This document shows positions 25,451 through 34,699 of a DNA stretch of 64,000 nt, one piece after another. The notes beneath the pieces were generated by a model, which saw only the letters and a list, made by a program, of their open reading frames with translations, ran no database searches and was not told where the DNA came from. Where the stretch lies: assembly GCF_003544895.1 (NCBI RefSeq), contig NZ_CP032125.1, forward strand, positions 1,006,001 through 1,070,000. The letters run 5' to 3'. A program made the position numbers and the translations under genes. The stretch's first letter is position 1; the number at the start of each line of letters is the position of its first letter. The stretch is from Profundibacter amoris. GTDB lineage: Bacteria > Pseudomonadota > Alphaproteobacteria > Rhodobacterales > Rhodobacteraceae.

Positions 25451-26586
25451 TGCTGCGACGCCTGCACCATACGCAACCGGATGATTTTGCCTATACCCCT
25501 GCCAATCAGGCATGGGCCGAGGCGCAGATCACGAAATATCCCGAAGGCCGTCAGGCCAGCGCCATCATCGCGCTGCTGTGGCGCGCGCAGGAACAAGAAG
25601 GCTGGCTGACCCGTCCGGCGATGGAATATGTCGCCGATATGCTGGGTATGGCTCATATCCGCGCCTATGAGGTGGCCTCGTTCTATTTCATGTTCCAGTT
25701 GCAGCCGGTTGGATCGGTCGCGCATATTCAGGTATGCGGCACCACATCCTGTATGATTTGCGGCGCCGAAGATCTGATCGGTATTTGCCGCGAGAAAATC
25801 GCCCCAAACCCGCATGAACTGTCGGCAGACGGCAAATTCAGCTGGGAAGAGGTGGAATGTCTGGGCGCCTGCACCAACGCGCCGATGGCGCAAATCGGCA
25901 AGGATTACTACGAGGATCTGACCGCCGCGCGGTTCACCGAAATTCTGGACGAACTGGCCGAAGGCAAAGTGCCCGTGCCCGGCCCGCAGAACGGACGCTA
26001 TGCTGCCGAACCGCTGGCGGGTTTGACGTCATTGACCGAATATGACAGCGGCAAGACGCAATATAATGCATCCGTGCAACGCGCGGTGGATGTTGGCGAT
26101 ACGGTCAAGCGGATTGACGGCACAGAGGTGCCTTTGCTGACGCCATGGCTGGGAAAATCCGGCAAGGCAGCGGCGAAACCGGCAACCAAGCCGAAAGCCG
26201 CAGCAAAGCCAAAGGCCAAGCCCGCAGCGAAACCGGCGGCCAAACCGCGCGGCACCAAAACCACCACCAAGGTTGCCCGCAAGCCCGTGGCGGCAGACGG
26301 CAAGCCCGAGTTGCTGAAAAAGGCCCGCGCCGGTGGTGCTGATGACCTGAAACAGATCAAGGGCGTTGGTCCGAAACTGGAAAAGATGTTGAACACCATG
26401 GGTGTGTTCCATTTTGATCAGGTCGCAAGCTGGCGTGCGAAAGAAGTGCAATGGGTCGATGACAACCTTGAGGGTTTCAAAGGCCGGGTTTCGCGGGATG
26501 AATGGGTCAAACAGGCCAAGGTTCTGGCCAAGGGCGGCACCACAGAGTTTTCGAAAAAAGTCAAAAAGGGCGGCGTTTATAAATAG
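25450..26586 (+). CDS. nuoE: NADH-quinone oxidoreductase subunit E with C-terminal HhH extension
   Basis: The 378-residue protein joins a normal NuoE (about 1-165) to a long tail. The NuoE part binds a [2Fe-2S] cluster through CGTTSC and CLGAC, and lies next to NuoF in the NADH module. Then come a Lys/Ala/Pro-rich linker (about 240-275) and a domain with the helix-hairpin-helix core [21 protein letters not shown] (about 300-320). The tail is nearly identical to that of the protein at 26705-27622. Such tails occur in Rhodobacterales NuoE as I know them; their job is unknown. ATG 25450 has GAGGG nine bases upstream. Confidence 0.92.
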   Translation: MLRRLHHTQPDDFAYTPANQAWAEAQITKYPEGRQASAIIALLWRAQEQEGWLTRPAMEYVADMLGMAHIRAYEVASFYFMFQLQPVGSVAHIQVCGTTSCMICGAEDLIGICREKIAPNPHELSADGKFSWEEVECLGACTNAPMAQIGKDYYEDLTAARFTEILDELAEGKVPVPGPQNGRYAAEPLAGLTSLTEYDSGKTQYNASVQRAVDVGDTVKRIDGTEVPLLTPWLGKSGKAAAKPATKPKAAAKPKAKPAAKPAAKPRGTKTTTKVARKPVAADGKPELLKKARAGGADDLKQIKGVGPKLEKMLNTMGVFHFDQVASWRAKEVQWVDDNLEGFKGRVSRDEWVKQAKVLAKGGTTEFSKKVKKGGVYK

Positions 26587-26603
26587 CGCCGGTAAAACAG
26601 GTT

Positions 26604-26708
26604 ATGAGTGACAAACAGAACACAGCAAAAAGAAACGGGCGCCCGGTGCGGGCAGCATCGTCTGCGGTTCTGTGTGTATTTTATTGCAACAGGGAAAATA
26701 AGGGATGA
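26604..26708 (+). CDS. possible 34-residue peptide between nuoE and the paralogue
   Basis: A short frame (MSDKQNTAKRNGRPVRAA..., ending VFYCNRENKG) fills the 118-base gap and its stop overlaps the next ATG (ATGA), the same coupling used throughout the operon. No family, no ribosome binding site better than AACAGG, and the GC-rich codon pattern is weak. Low confidence that it is a gene; it may be a translational coupler. Confidence 0.25.
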   Translation: MSDKQNTAKRNGRPVRAASSAVLCVFYCNRENKG

Positions 26709-27622
26709 ATGATATGAGTGAAGAAAAAGAAGGCGGTCTGTTTACCTGTCCGGTGATGAGCTGGATCGTGGGGGCGTTATTGGGTTTCGCAACCTATCTG
26801 ATCATGACCGGTCGTTATCAGATGGGCGCAATCGTGTCGATTATCGCGGCTTTGATTGTGTTGGGTGTAGTCGGTTTTCTGCTGCAACGGTTTTTCTGTG
26901 CCGGCGTAACCGAAACCCGTCATCCCGAACCGGAAGTCCATGAAATTGCAGCCGATCCGGTTGCCGTTGCCGAGGTCGAAAATATCACCACTGGTGATTT
27001 GGGAATGCCTTATGGCATCCCCGAAAGGGCACCGGAAGAACCCAGGCCTGTAGCGGCAGCAAAACCTGTCGCAGTGGTAAAAACGGCCTCAGAGGATAGC
27101 GTTTCCAAAGCGGATGCGGCCCAGGCAGGTGATGCACCCAAGCCCGAACCAGCCGCCAAAGCACCAACAGCGCCCAAAGCCAAAGCCAAGGCGGCCGCAA
27201 AGCCAAAAGCCGCAAGCAAGCCGAAAGCGGCTGCGAAACCTAAAGCCGCCGCAAAACCGGAAGCCAAAAAGCAGGCCACAAAAACCACAACCAAACCGGC
27301 CCGCAAACCCGTGGCCAAGGACGGCAAGCCCGAGTTTCTGAAGAAACCCCGTGCCGGTGGTGCGGATGATCTGAAGCAGATCAAGGGTGTCGGCCCGAAA
27401 CTGGAGCAAATGCTGAACAAAATGGGGGTGTTCCATTTTGATCAGGTTGCCGGCTGGCGCGCAAAAGAAGTGCAGTGGGTTGACGATAACCTAGAAGGTT
27501 TCAAAGGCCGTGTTTCGCGTGACGAATGGGTGAAGCAGGCCAAAGTTCTTGCCAAGGGCGGAAAGACCGAATTTTCCAAGAAAGTGGAAAAGGGCGGTGT
27601 CTACGCCAAGAACAAGAAGTAA
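26705..27622 (+). CDS. membrane protein with HhH tail shared with NuoE
   Basis: The 305-residue protein starts with a soluble stretch of 14 residues and two membrane helices (SWIVGALLGFATYLIMTG and MGAIVSIIAALIVLGVVGFLL). After a variable acidic segment follows a Lys/Ala/Pro linker (about 160-200) and a tail of about 108 residues with [20 protein letters not shown], nearly identical to the NuoE tail. I infer duplication of the tail from nuoE or the reverse, with later homogenisation. The membrane helices put the tail on one face of the membrane, perhaps touching complex I. Function unknown. Confidence 0.7.
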   Translation: MNDMSEEKEGGLFTCPVMSWIVGALLGFATYLIMTGRYQMGAIVSIIAALIVLGVVGFLLQRFFCAGVTETRHPEPEVHEIAADPVAVAEVENITTGDLGMPYGIPERAPEEPRPVAAAKPVAVVKTASEDSVSKADAAQAGDAPKPEPAAKAPTAPKAKAKAAAKPKAASKPKAAAKPKAAAKPEAKKQATKTTTKPARKPVAKDGKPEFLKKPRAGGADDLKQIKGVGPKLEQMLNKMGVFHFDQVAGWRAKEVQWVDDNLEGFKGRVSRDEWVKQAKVLAKGGKTEFSKKVEKGGVYAKNKK

Positions 27623-27638
27623 ACGAGAGAGTTAGGAA

Positions 27639-27869
27639 ATGACACTAAGCCCCGATCAGGAACAAGCACTGGCGCGCAAGTCGCGTATGGTGGCCGTGGT
27701 TATCGCGGTTGTCGTGGTGCTGTGGATGGGGGCTCAGTGGATTGGCGGGCGGATCGGGCTGGACCCGAAATTTGCCTTCCTGTTTGATCTGGCCGCATTG
27801 GCCGCGTTCTTTTGGACAATGATCGTAACATATCAAATCTGGCGCAGGCGCCGGGACAGCAGAGGATAA
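27639..27869 (+). CDS. DUF5337-like small membrane protein (nuo operon)
   Basis: The 76-residue protein has two membrane helices ([20 protein letters not shown] and [21 protein letters not shown]) between charged ends ([20 protein letters not shown]). It matches the DUF5337 family, which I know only from nuo operons of this order. AGAGAGTTAGG precedes the ATG. It may stabilise complex I assembly, though no direct evidence exists. Confidence 0.75.
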   Translation: MTLSPDQEQALARKSRMVAVVIAVVVVLWMGAQWIGGRIGLDPKFAFLFDLAALAAFFWTMIVTYQIWRRRRDSRG

Positions 27870-27874
27870 GGCCC

Positions 27875-29170
27875 ATGCTCAAGGATCAGGATCGGATCTT
27901 TACCAATCTATACGGGATGCATGACCGCAGCCTTGCGGGCGCGAAAAAGCGTGGCCATTGGGATGGCACGGCTGCGATCCTTAAAAAGGGCCGCGACTGG
28001 ATCGTGGAAGAGGCCAAATCATCCGGCCTGCGCGGCCGTGGTGGCGCGGGTTTTCCGACCGGCCTGAAATGGTCCTTCATGCCCAAGGAATCTGACGGCC
28101 GCCCCGCCTATCTGGTGATCAACGCCGATGAATCCGAACCCGGCACCTGCAAAGACCGCGAAATCATGCGCCATGATCCGCATACCCTGATCGAAGGCGC
28201 GCTGATTGCGTCCTTCGCGATGGGGGCACATGCGGCCTATATCTATATCCGCGGTGAATTCATCCGCGAACGCGAAGCACTGCAAGCGGCGATCGACGAA
28301 TGTTATGACGCCGGACTGCTGGGCAAGAATGCCGCGAAATCCGGTTGGGATTTCGACCTCTATCTGGCCCATGGTGCTGGCGCCTACATCTGCGGCGAGG
28401 AAACCGCGATGCTGGAAAGCCTGGAGGGCAAGAAAGGCATGCCACGCATGAAGCCGCCGTTTCCGGCTGGTGCGGGTCTGTATGGCTGTCCGACCACGGT
28501 CAACAACGTTGAATCCATCGCCGTGATCCCGACCATCATGCGGCGTGGTGGCAGCTGGTTCTCCAGCATGGGCCGCCCGAATAACGCGGGCACCAAACTG
28601 TTCGGGATTTCCGGCCATGTGGTGAACCCCTGTGTGGTCGAAGAAGAAATGTCGATCCCGCTGCGCGAACTGCTGGAAAAACATTGCGGCGGTGTTCGCG
28701 GGGGCTGGGACAATCTGAAAGCGGTTATTCCGGGCGGGTCCTCTGTGCCGTTGCTGCCACGCGATGTGGCGGACGAATGTATCATGGATTTCGACTGGCT
28801 GCGTGAACAACGCTCGGGTCTTGGTACCGCAGCGGTGATCGTGATGGACGAAAGCACCGACATCATCAAAGCGATCTGGCGCCTAAGCAAATTCTACAAG
28901 CACGAAAGCTGTGGCCAGTGCACCCCGTGCCGCGAAGGCACCGGCTGGATGATGCGTGTGATGGACCGTCTGGTGACGGGCGATGCGGAAATTGAAGAAA
29001 TCGACATGCTGCTGGACGTGACCAAACAGGTCGAAGGGCACACGATTTGTGCGCTTGGCGACGCGGCAGCCTGGCCCATTCAGGGGCTGGTGCGCCATTT
29101 CCGCGAGGAAATCGAGGACCGGATCAAGTACAAGAAAACAGGGCGGGTTTCCGCTGTGGCAGCCGAGTGA
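27875..29170 (+). CDS. nuoF: NADH-quinone oxidoreductase subunit F
   Basis: The 431-residue flavoprotein binds NADH, FMN and cluster N3. Motifs: [13 protein letters not shown] (NADH), [15 protein letters not shown] (FMN), and the [4Fe-4S] ligands in [14 protein letters not shown] plus the Cys in HTICALGDA. Start at 27875 gives the known N-terminus [23 protein letters not shown] precedes it. It lies five bases after the DUF5337 gene. Confidence 0.95.
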   Translation: MLKDQDRIFTNLYGMHDRSLAGAKKRGHWDGTAAILKKGRDWIVEEAKSSGLRGRGGAGFPTGLKWSFMPKESDGRPAYLVINADESEPGTCKDREIMRHDPHTLIEGALIASFAMGAHAAYIYIRGEFIREREALQAAIDECYDAGLLGKNAAKSGWDFDLYLAHGAGAYICGEETAMLESLEGKKGMPRMKPPFPAGAGLYGCPTTVNNVESIAVIPTIMRRGGSWFSSMGRPNNAGTKLFGISGHVVNPCVVEEEMSIPLRELLEKHCGGVRGGWDNLKAVIPGGSSVPLLPRDVADECIMDFDWLREQRSGLGTAAVIVMDESTDIIKAIWRLSKFYKHESCGQCTPCREGTGWMMRVMDRLVTGDAEIEEIDMLLDVTKQVEGHTICALGDAAAWPIQGLVRHFREEIEDRIKYKKTGRVSAVAAE

Positions 29171-29209
29171 TGATACAGTGTTATTGCATAACAACAGGTG
29201 GCGTACCCA

Positions 29210-29231
29210 TCTCCTTTTTATCAAAAGGAGA
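29210..29231 (+). promoter_or_regulatory. hairpin hiding the ribosome binding site of the 29238 gene
   Basis: TCTCCTTTT (29210-29218) pairs with AAAAGGAGA (29223-29231) around the loop TATC. The right arm contains the whole Shine-Dalgarno AAGGAG; the ATG is at 29238. Such a stem would hold translation down until a ribosome ending at the nuoF stop, a temperature change or a protein opens it. Inference from pairing only. Confidence 0.5.
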
Positions 29232-29237
29232 CGACCT

Positions 29238-29651
29238 ATGACTTATGCAAAAACCACATTTGTAACCGCTTTGACTGTTTTCACCCTGACAACGGGCATG
29301 GCCTTGGCCAAAACGCCCCTGCCAAAAGAAAACCATATCAATTATTCGCTGATGGCCGGCGTGGTGGCGGATAATATCCGCAAAACCTGCCCCAGCATAT
29401 CGGCCCGGATGTTTGTCGCCTGGAGCAAGCTGAACGCGCTGAAATCCTATGCGATCAGCAAAGGCTATACCGAACCCGAGGTTCGGGCCTTCCTGAAAGA
29501 TCCAAAAGAAAAAGCCCGCGTCAAAGGCATGGCGGCGGATTACCTGAAAGCGCGTGGCGCGGTAGAAGGCGATCCCGAAAGCTATTGCGCTGTGGGCCGT
29601 GAAGAAATCGCCAAGAAAAGCCTTATTGGCCAGATGTTGAGGGCAAGATAA
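29238..29651 (+). CDS. DUF5333-like periplasmic protein (nuo operon)
   Basis: The 137-residue protein has a signal peptide ([16 protein letters not shown]) and matches the DUF5333 family of Rhodobacterales: [52 protein letters not shown], and [18 protein letters not shown]. Two conserved cysteines may form a disulfide. Start at 29238 follows the strong AAAAGGAG, which lies in a hairpin. The role in complex I biology is unknown. Confidence 0.78.
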   Translation: MTYAKTTFVTALTVFTLTTGMALAKTPLPKENHINYSLMAGVVADNIRKTCPSISARMFVAWSKLNALKSYAISKGYTEPEVRAFLKDPKEKARVKGMAADYLKARGAVEGDPESYCAVGREEIAKKSLIGQMLRAR

Positions 29652-29655
29652 CACC

Positions 29656-31677
29656 ATGACCGACCTGCGCAAAATCATCATCGACGACACCGAAGTCGAA
29701 GTTGAAGGGGCAATGACCCTTATTCAGGCATGTGAACAAGCCGGCGTGGAAATCCCGCGTTTTTGTTATCACGAACGCCTGTCCATCGCGGGGAATTGCC
29801 GCATGTGTCTGGTCGAGGTTGTCGGCGGGCCGCCCAAACCTGCGGCCTCCTGCGCCATGCAGGTGCGCGATCTGCGCCCCGGTCCCGAAGGCCAGCCGCC
29901 GGTGGTGAAAACCAATTCGCCGATGGTGAAAAAGGCGCGCGAAGGCGTGATGGAATTCATGCTGATCAACCACCCGCTGGATTGCCCGATTTGCGATCAG
30001 GGCGGCGAATGCGATTTGCAGGATCAGGCGATGGCTTACGGTATTTCCGCAAGCCGTTACAAAGAACCCAAACGCGCGGTTGATAATCTGGAGCTTGGAC
30101 CGCTGGTCGCCACCGAAATGACCCGCTGTATTTCCTGCACCCGTTGCGTGCGTTTTACCACAGAAGTGGCGGGTATTACCGTGATGGGCCAGATCGGCCG
30201 TGGCGAGGATGCGGAAATCACCGCCTATCTGGATGAAACCCTGAACAGCAACCTGCAAGGCAACATCATTGATCTGTGCCCTGTCGGCGCGCTGACCAAC
30301 AAGCCCTATGCCTTCACCGCCCGCCCGTGGGAATTGACCAAGACCGAGACCATCGACGTGATGGACGCGCTGGGGTCCAACATTCGGGTGGATACCAAAG
30401 GGCGCGAAGTCAAACGCATCCTGCCGCGCAACCATGATGGTGTGAACGAAGAATGGATTTCCGACAAAACCCGTTTTGTCTGGGATGGGTTGCGTAGCCA
30501 ACGTCTGGACCAGCCCTATGTACGCGTGGCCGGCAAGCTGAAGCCCGCAACATGGGGCGAGGCGCTGGCCGCTGCTGCCAAAGCCATGAAAGACGCCAAG
30601 GTTGCCGGTCTGGTCGGTGATCTGGTTCCGGTCGAGGCCGCCTTTGCCCTGAAACAGTTGATCGAGGGGCTGGGGGGCAATGTCGAATGCCGCGTTGACG
30701 GGGCGAAACTGCCCGAAGGCAACCGTTCCGGTTACGTTGGCACCGCCACGATCGAGGATATCGACAATGCGCAGATGATCCAGCTGATCGGCTGTGATCC
30801 GCGCAACGAAGCACCGGTTCTGAATGCGCGCATCCGCAAGGCCTGGAGCAACGGGGCGCAGATTGGTCTGATCGGGCAGCCGGTAGACCTGACTTACGAT
30901 TATTTCCACATGGGTGACAGCCGGGCCGATCTGATGGCGACCATGGACAAGAAATTCGACGAGGTGCTGAAAGTGCCTTCGGTTGTCATCGTCGGCATGG
31001 GTGCGCTGCGCGAGGCCGATGGCGAAGCCGTTCTGTCCCAGGCGATGAAACTGGCCGAGGCCACAGACAGCAAACTGATGGTGCTGCACACTGCCGCCGC
31101 CCGCGTGGGCGCGATGGATGTGGGGGCCGTGACCGAAGGCGGCATGACCGCCGCGCTGGACGGGGCCGAGGTGGTCTATAATCTGGGTGCAGACGAGGTG
31201 GAAATCGCCAAGGGCGCGTTTGTGATTTATCAGGGCAGCCACGGCGACCGTGGCGCGCATCGGGCGGATGTGATCCTGCCTGCCGCAGCCTATACCGAGG
31301 AAAGTGGCGTGTTCGTGAATGCCGAGGGGCGGCCACAGATGGCCAACCGTGCCGGTTTCCCTCCGGGGCAGGCCAAGGAAAACTGGGCCATCCTGCGGGC
31401 GCTGTCGGGGGAATTGGGGGCTGCACTGCCTTATGACACGCTGGCGCAGCTGCGTCAGGCGATCGTCGCCGAGGTGCCGCATATGGCGAAAATCGACGTG
31501 GTTCCGCAAAACGAATGGAAACGGGTGGCGCTGCGCGATCCGGCCAAAACGGCCACATTCCTGAACGCGATCAATGATTTCTATCTGACCAACCCGATTG
31601 CACGGGCCAGCAAGCTGATGGGCGAACTGTCGGCACTGGCCAAGGCACGCGGCGCAACAAAGGTGGCGGCAGAGTGA
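29656..31677 (+). CDS. nuoG: NADH-quinone oxidoreductase subunit G
   Basis: The 673-residue protein is the large iron-sulfur subunit of the NADH arm. It holds an N-terminal [2Fe-2S] cluster ([15 protein letters not shown] plus Cys in ASCAMQV), a His/Cys-ligated [4Fe-4S] cluster ([17 protein letters not shown]), a third cluster (CISCTRC), and a molybdopterin-like domain that has lost its cofactor role. Length is typical for alphaproteobacteria. It starts four bases after the DUF5333 gene and overlaps the next lipoprotein gene by one base. Confidence 0.94.
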   Translation: MTDLRKIIIDDTEVEVEGAMTLIQACEQAGVEIPRFCYHERLSIAGNCRMCLVEVVGGPPKPAASCAMQVRDLRPGPEGQPPVVKTNSPMVKKAREGVMEFMLINHPLDCPICDQGGECDLQDQAMAYGISASRYKEPKRAVDNLELGPLVATEMTRCISCTRCVRFTTEVAGITVMGQIGRGEDAEITAYLDETLNSNLQGNIIDLCPVGALTNKPYAFTARPWELTKTETIDVMDALGSNIRVDTKGREVKRILPRNHDGVNEEWISDKTRFVWDGLRSQRLDQPYVRVAGKLKPATWGEALAAAAKAMKDAKVAGLVGDLVPVEAAFALKQLIEGLGGNVECRVDGAKLPEGNRSGYVGTATIEDIDNAQMIQLIGCDPRNEAPVLNARIRKAWSNGAQIGLIGQPVDLTYDYFHMGDSRADLMATMDKKFDEVLKVPSVVIVGMGALREADGEAVLSQAMKLAEATDSKLMVLHTAAARVGAMDVGAVTEGGMTAALDGAEVVYNLGADEVEIAKGAFVIYQGSHGDRGAHRADVILPAAAYTEESGVFVNAEGRPQMANRAGFPPGQAKENWAILRALSGELGAALPYDTLAQLRQAIVAEVPHMAKIDVVPQNEWKRVALRDPAKTATFLNAINDFYLTNPIARASKLMGELSALAKARGATKVAAE

Positions 31678-32084
31678 TGATGCAGCAGGCGGTTCATAAG
31701 GCCCCGATTGCCCTTGCCCTTTTGGGCGGGGTGGCAGCCTGTGCGCCTGCGGAACCTGTGGATCAAATGGCGTTCGAGCCGGAATATCTGGGGGTGCAGA
31801 CGCGCCTGCTGGATGATGATCTGGTCAATATGTTCGTCACCATGCGCGGGGCGCGGGACCGGGCGGATGTGGCGGCCTATGCTGAATGTGCGGCGGCGGA
31901 ATATACGCTGATCCGTGGCTACAATTATTTGCGCCATTTGCGCACAAATATTGACGAAAAGAATGGCCAGTGGCGCGGGGATGCTATTTATACCATCTCG
32001 GCAGACAAGCCGCTGGGACTGAAGACGATCGATGCCAGGGCCGCGGTGGCCGGATGCGTCGAAAACAAGATACCAAGGGTGTGA
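31677..32084 (+). CDS. putative lipoprotein (nuo operon accessory)
   Basis: The 135-residue protein has a lipobox-like signal (IALALLGGVAACAPA), so it is probably anchored to a membrane facing the periplasm. The rest (FVTMRGARDRADVAAYAECAAAEYTLIRGYNYLRHL) has two further cysteines and is not in a family I can name with confidence. Similar small lipoproteins sit at this place in other Rhodobacterales nuo operons. The first ATG shares its A with the nuoG stop. Confidence 0.65.
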   Translation: MMQQAVHKAPIALALLGGVAACAPAEPVDQMAFEPEYLGVQTRLLDDDLVNMFVTMRGARDRADVAAYAECAAAEYTLIRGYNYLRHLRTNIDEKNGQWRGDAIYTISADKPLGLKTIDARAAVAGCVENKIPRV

Positions 32085-32090
32085 GGACCA

Positions 32091-33128
32091 ATGGCTGAAT
32101 TTTTAGCAACCCCGCTGGGGATATTCGTACTAATCTTCGCACAAGTGCTTGCGATCATTGCTTTTGTAATGATTTCACTGCTGTTTCTTGTCTGGGGCGA
32201 TCGTAAAATCTGGGCCGCTGTGCAGATGCGCAAAGGGCCGAATATTGTGGGGGCCTATGGTCTGCTGCAATCGGTGGCCGATGCGCTGAAATATGTGGTG
32301 AAAGAAGTGATCGTGCCGGCCGGTGCGGACAAGCCGCTGTTCTTCCTTGCGCCGATGGTGGCCTTTGTGATGTCGATGCTGACATGGGCAGTGCTGCCGT
32401 TCAATGACGGCTGGGTTTTGGCCGATATGAACGTTGCGGTGCTCTATGTGTTCGCGATTGGCGGGCTTGAGGTTTACGGCGTGATCATCGGCGGCTGGGC
32501 GTCCAACTCGAAATACCCGTTCCTTGGGGCGATGCGTTCTGCCGCACAGATGATTTCCTACGAGGTGTCGATCGGGTTGATCCTGATCGGGGTGATCATT
32601 TCCACAGGCTCGCTGAATTTCAGCGATATTGTGCGGGCACAGGATGGCAATTACGGCTTCTTCAGCTGGTACTGGCTGCCGCATTTCCCGATGGTGTTCC
32701 TGTTCTTCATCAGCGCGCTGGCGGAAACCAACCGCCCGCCGTTCGACCTGCCCGAAGCAGAATCCGAACTGGTTGCGGGTTTTATGGTGGAATATTCGGC
32801 AACCGTTTATCTGCTGTATATGGCCGGTGAATACATCGCCATCTTTATGATGTGCGGCCTGATTTCGGTGCTGTTCTTTGGCGGCTGGCTGTCGCCCATC
32901 CCGGGCCTGCCCGATGGTGTGCTGTGGATGTTTGGCAAAATGGTGTTCTTCTTTTTCATCTTCGCGATGGTCAAGGCGATCACCCCGCGCTACCGCTATG
33001 ACCAACTGATGCGCATTGGCTGGAAAGTATTCCTGCCGCTGTCGCTGGCATGGGTCGTATTCGTTGCCTTCATGGCGCATTTCGGAGCCTTCGGCGGGGC
33101 CTATGCCCGCTGGGCCGTAGGGGGATAA
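32091..33128 (+). CDS. nuoH: NADH-quinone oxidoreductase subunit H
   Basis: The 345-residue membrane subunit links the quinone site to the proton-pumping arm. Seen: [21 protein letters not shown] near the start, the loop [32 protein letters not shown] with acidic residues of the quinone channel, and eight hydrophobic helices. Length is normal. It is seven bases after the lipoprotein gene and five before nuoI. Confidence 0.95.
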   Translation: MAEFLATPLGIFVLIFAQVLAIIAFVMISLLFLVWGDRKIWAAVQMRKGPNIVGAYGLLQSVADALKYVVKEVIVPAGADKPLFFLAPMVAFVMSMLTWAVLPFNDGWVLADMNVAVLYVFAIGGLEVYGVIIGGWASNSKYPFLGAMRSAAQMISYEVSIGLILIGVIISTGSLNFSDIVRAQDGNYGFFSWYWLPHFPMVFLFFISALAETNRPPFDLPEAESELVAGFMVEYSATVYLLYMAGEYIAIFMMCGLISVLFFGGWLSPIPGLPDGVLWMFGKMVFFFFIFAMVKAITPRYRYDQLMRIGWKVFLPLSLAWVVFVAFMAHFGAFGGAYARWAVGG

Positions 33129-33132
33129 GAAC

Positions 33133-33624
33133 ATGGCATTTGATTACGTTCGCGCAACCAAATACTTCCTGCTGTTTGATTACATCAAAGGGTTCCAGCT
33201 GGGATTCAAGTATTTCTTTGCCCCCAAGGCCACGCTGAACTACCCGCATGAAAAGGGCCCGCTGAGCCCGCGTTTTCGCGGCGAACACGCGCTGCGCCGC
33301 TATCCGAACGGCGAGGAACGCTGCATTGCCTGTAAACTCTGCGAGGCGATCTGCCCCGCACAGGCGATCACCATTGACGCCGAGCCACGGGATGATGGCA
33401 GCCGCCGCACCACGCGCTATGACATCGACATGACCAAATGCATCTACTGCGGTTTCTGCCAAGAGGCCTGTCCGGTGGATGCGATCGTCGAGGGGCCGAA
33501 TTTCGAATTCGCCACAGAAACCCGCGAAGAACTGTTTTACGACAAAGAAAAACTGCTGGACAACGGCGACCGCTGGGAAGCCGAAATTGCCCGCAATCTG
33601 GAACTGGACGCGCCTTATCGCTAA
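33133..33624 (+). CDS. nuoI: NADH-quinone oxidoreductase subunit I
   Basis: The 163-residue ferredoxin-like subunit carries two [4Fe-4S] clusters (N6a and N6b) through [12 protein letters not shown] and [12 protein letters not shown], passing electrons to NuoB. The N-terminal amphipathic helix ([23 protein letters not shown]) touches the membrane. Length and motif spacing are as in other alphaproteobacteria. Confidence 0.95.
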   Translation: MAFDYVRATKYFLLFDYIKGFQLGFKYFFAPKATLNYPHEKGPLSPRFRGEHALRRYPNGEERCIACKLCEAICPAQAITIDAEPRDDGSRRTTRYDIDMTKCIYCGFCQEACPVDAIVEGPNFEFATETREELFYDKEKLLDNGDRWEAEIARNLELDAPYR

Positions 33625-33666
33625 GGCAAGCAGGGGCAACGACCCCGTGAACGAAGGGACATAGAA

Positions 33667-34281
33667 ATGGGTGTAGCCGATTTCGCATTTTACATCTTCG
33701 CCATTAGTGCGGTGATCGGGGGGCTGTTTACGGTCGTCTCGAAAAACCCTGTGCATTCGGTGCTATGGCTGATTTTGGCGTTCCTGTCATCGGCAGGGCT
33801 GTTTGTGCTGCTGGGGGCCGAATTCGTGGCGATGCTGCTGGTCATTGTTTACGTTGGCGCTGTGGCGGTTCTGTTCATGTTCGTGGTGATGATGATCGAC
33901 GTGGACTTTGCCGAACTGCGCGGACAGATGGCCAAATATGTGCCGATTGCGCTGTTGATCGGGGTGGTTCTGTTGCTAGAGCTGTCGCTGGCATTCGGTG
34001 TCTGGCAGGTGTCGGAAAATGCCGAGGCCGTACGCCGCGCCGTGGCCCCCGATATGACCGAGGTCCACAATACAGCCGCATTGGGGCAGCTGATCTATGA
34101 TAAATATATCTATCTCTTCCAGACGGCAGGGCTGATCCTGCTGGTGGCGATGATCGGGGCGATTGTGCTGACACTGCGCCACCGTGTGAACATCAAGCGC
34201 CAGAACGTGATGGCGCAGATGCATCGTGATCCGGCCAAGGCGATGGAAGTAATTGACGTGAAACCGGGGCAGGGGTTGTAA
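33667..34281 (+). CDS. nuoJ: NADH-quinone oxidoreductase subunit J
   Basis: The 204-residue membrane protein has five hydrophobic helices, with the family pattern [50 protein letters not shown]. It lies in the membrane arm beside NuoH and NuoK. The 42-base gap before it contains only a weak GGGG/CCCC stem. AGGGACATAGAA precedes the ATG. Confidence 0.94.
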   Translation: MGVADFAFYIFAISAVIGGLFTVVSKNPVHSVLWLILAFLSSAGLFVLLGAEFVAMLLVIVYVGAVAVLFMFVVMMIDVDFAELRGQMAKYVPIALLIGVVLLLELSLAFGVWQVSENAEAVRRAVAPDMTEVHNTAALGQLIYDKYIYLFQTAGLILLVAMIGAIVLTLRHRVNIKRQNVMAQMHRDPAKAMEVIDVKPGQGL

Positions 34282-34282
34282 G

Positions 34283-34402
34283 ATGTTAACATTCAAATCA
34301 GTGCTTATCGGGTTTGCTGTTGGAGCGGCGATCATGTTTGCCCAGAATTTTTCCCGAAAAAACAAGAACATTACTAAGGGGCGTGATCATGATCGGAATT
34401 GA
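34283..34402 (+). CDS. possible 39-residue membrane peptide between nuoJ and nuoK
   Basis: ATG at 34283 opens a 39-codon frame, [20 protein letters not shown] followed by a basic tail [19 protein letters not shown]. It starts one base after the nuoJ stop and overlaps the nuoK start by 14 bases. It is one membrane helix with positive residues after it. No better use for the roughly 107-base gap is visible. It may be a small assembly peptide or only a leader for nuoK translation. Confidence 0.45.
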   Translation: MLTFKSVLIGFAVGAAIMFAQNFSRKNKNITKGRDHDRN

Positions 34403-34694
34403 AAACTATCTGGCCGTCGGCGCCGCGCTGTTCGTGATCGGGATTTTCGGGATTTTCCTGAACCGCAAGAACGTGATCATCATTTTGATGTCGATCGAAC
34501 TGATGCTACTGGCTGTCAATATCAACCTTGTCGCCTTTTCGTCCTTTTCCGGCGATCTGGTCGGGCAGGTGTTCACCATATTCGTGCTGACCGTAGCCGC
34601 CGCCGAGGCGGCGATCGGTCTGGCGATCCTTGTTGTGTTCTTCCGCAACCGCGGCACGATTGACGTTGAAGACGTCAACGTGATGAAGGGGTAA
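34389..34694 (+). CDS. nuoK: NADH-quinone oxidoreductase subunit K
   Basis: The 101-residue subunit has three membrane helices with the conserved Glu of helices II and III in [19 protein letters not shown] and [20 protein letters not shown], needed for proton transfer. ATG at 34389 lies behind AAGGGGCGTGATC. Length is standard. It ends five bases before nuoL. Confidence 0.95.
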   Translation: MIGIENYLAVGAALFVIGIFGIFLNRKNVIIILMSIELMLLAVNINLVAFSSFSGDLVGQVFTIFVLTVAAAEAAIGLAILVVFFRNRGTIDVEDVNVMKG

Positions 34695-34699
34695 ATACG

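Noticed and set aside
27140-27300. Histone-like or CRISPR-like repeats in the Lys/Ala/Pro-rich linkers
   Set aside because: The repetition is at the level of codons for a flexible linker; there is no regular spacer-repeat layout. No CRISPR array was seen anywhere in the window.
29623-31509. A 628-codon open frame on the minus strand opposite nuoG
   Set aside because: No motif and low-complexity composition; nuoG with all cluster ligands is on the other strand.
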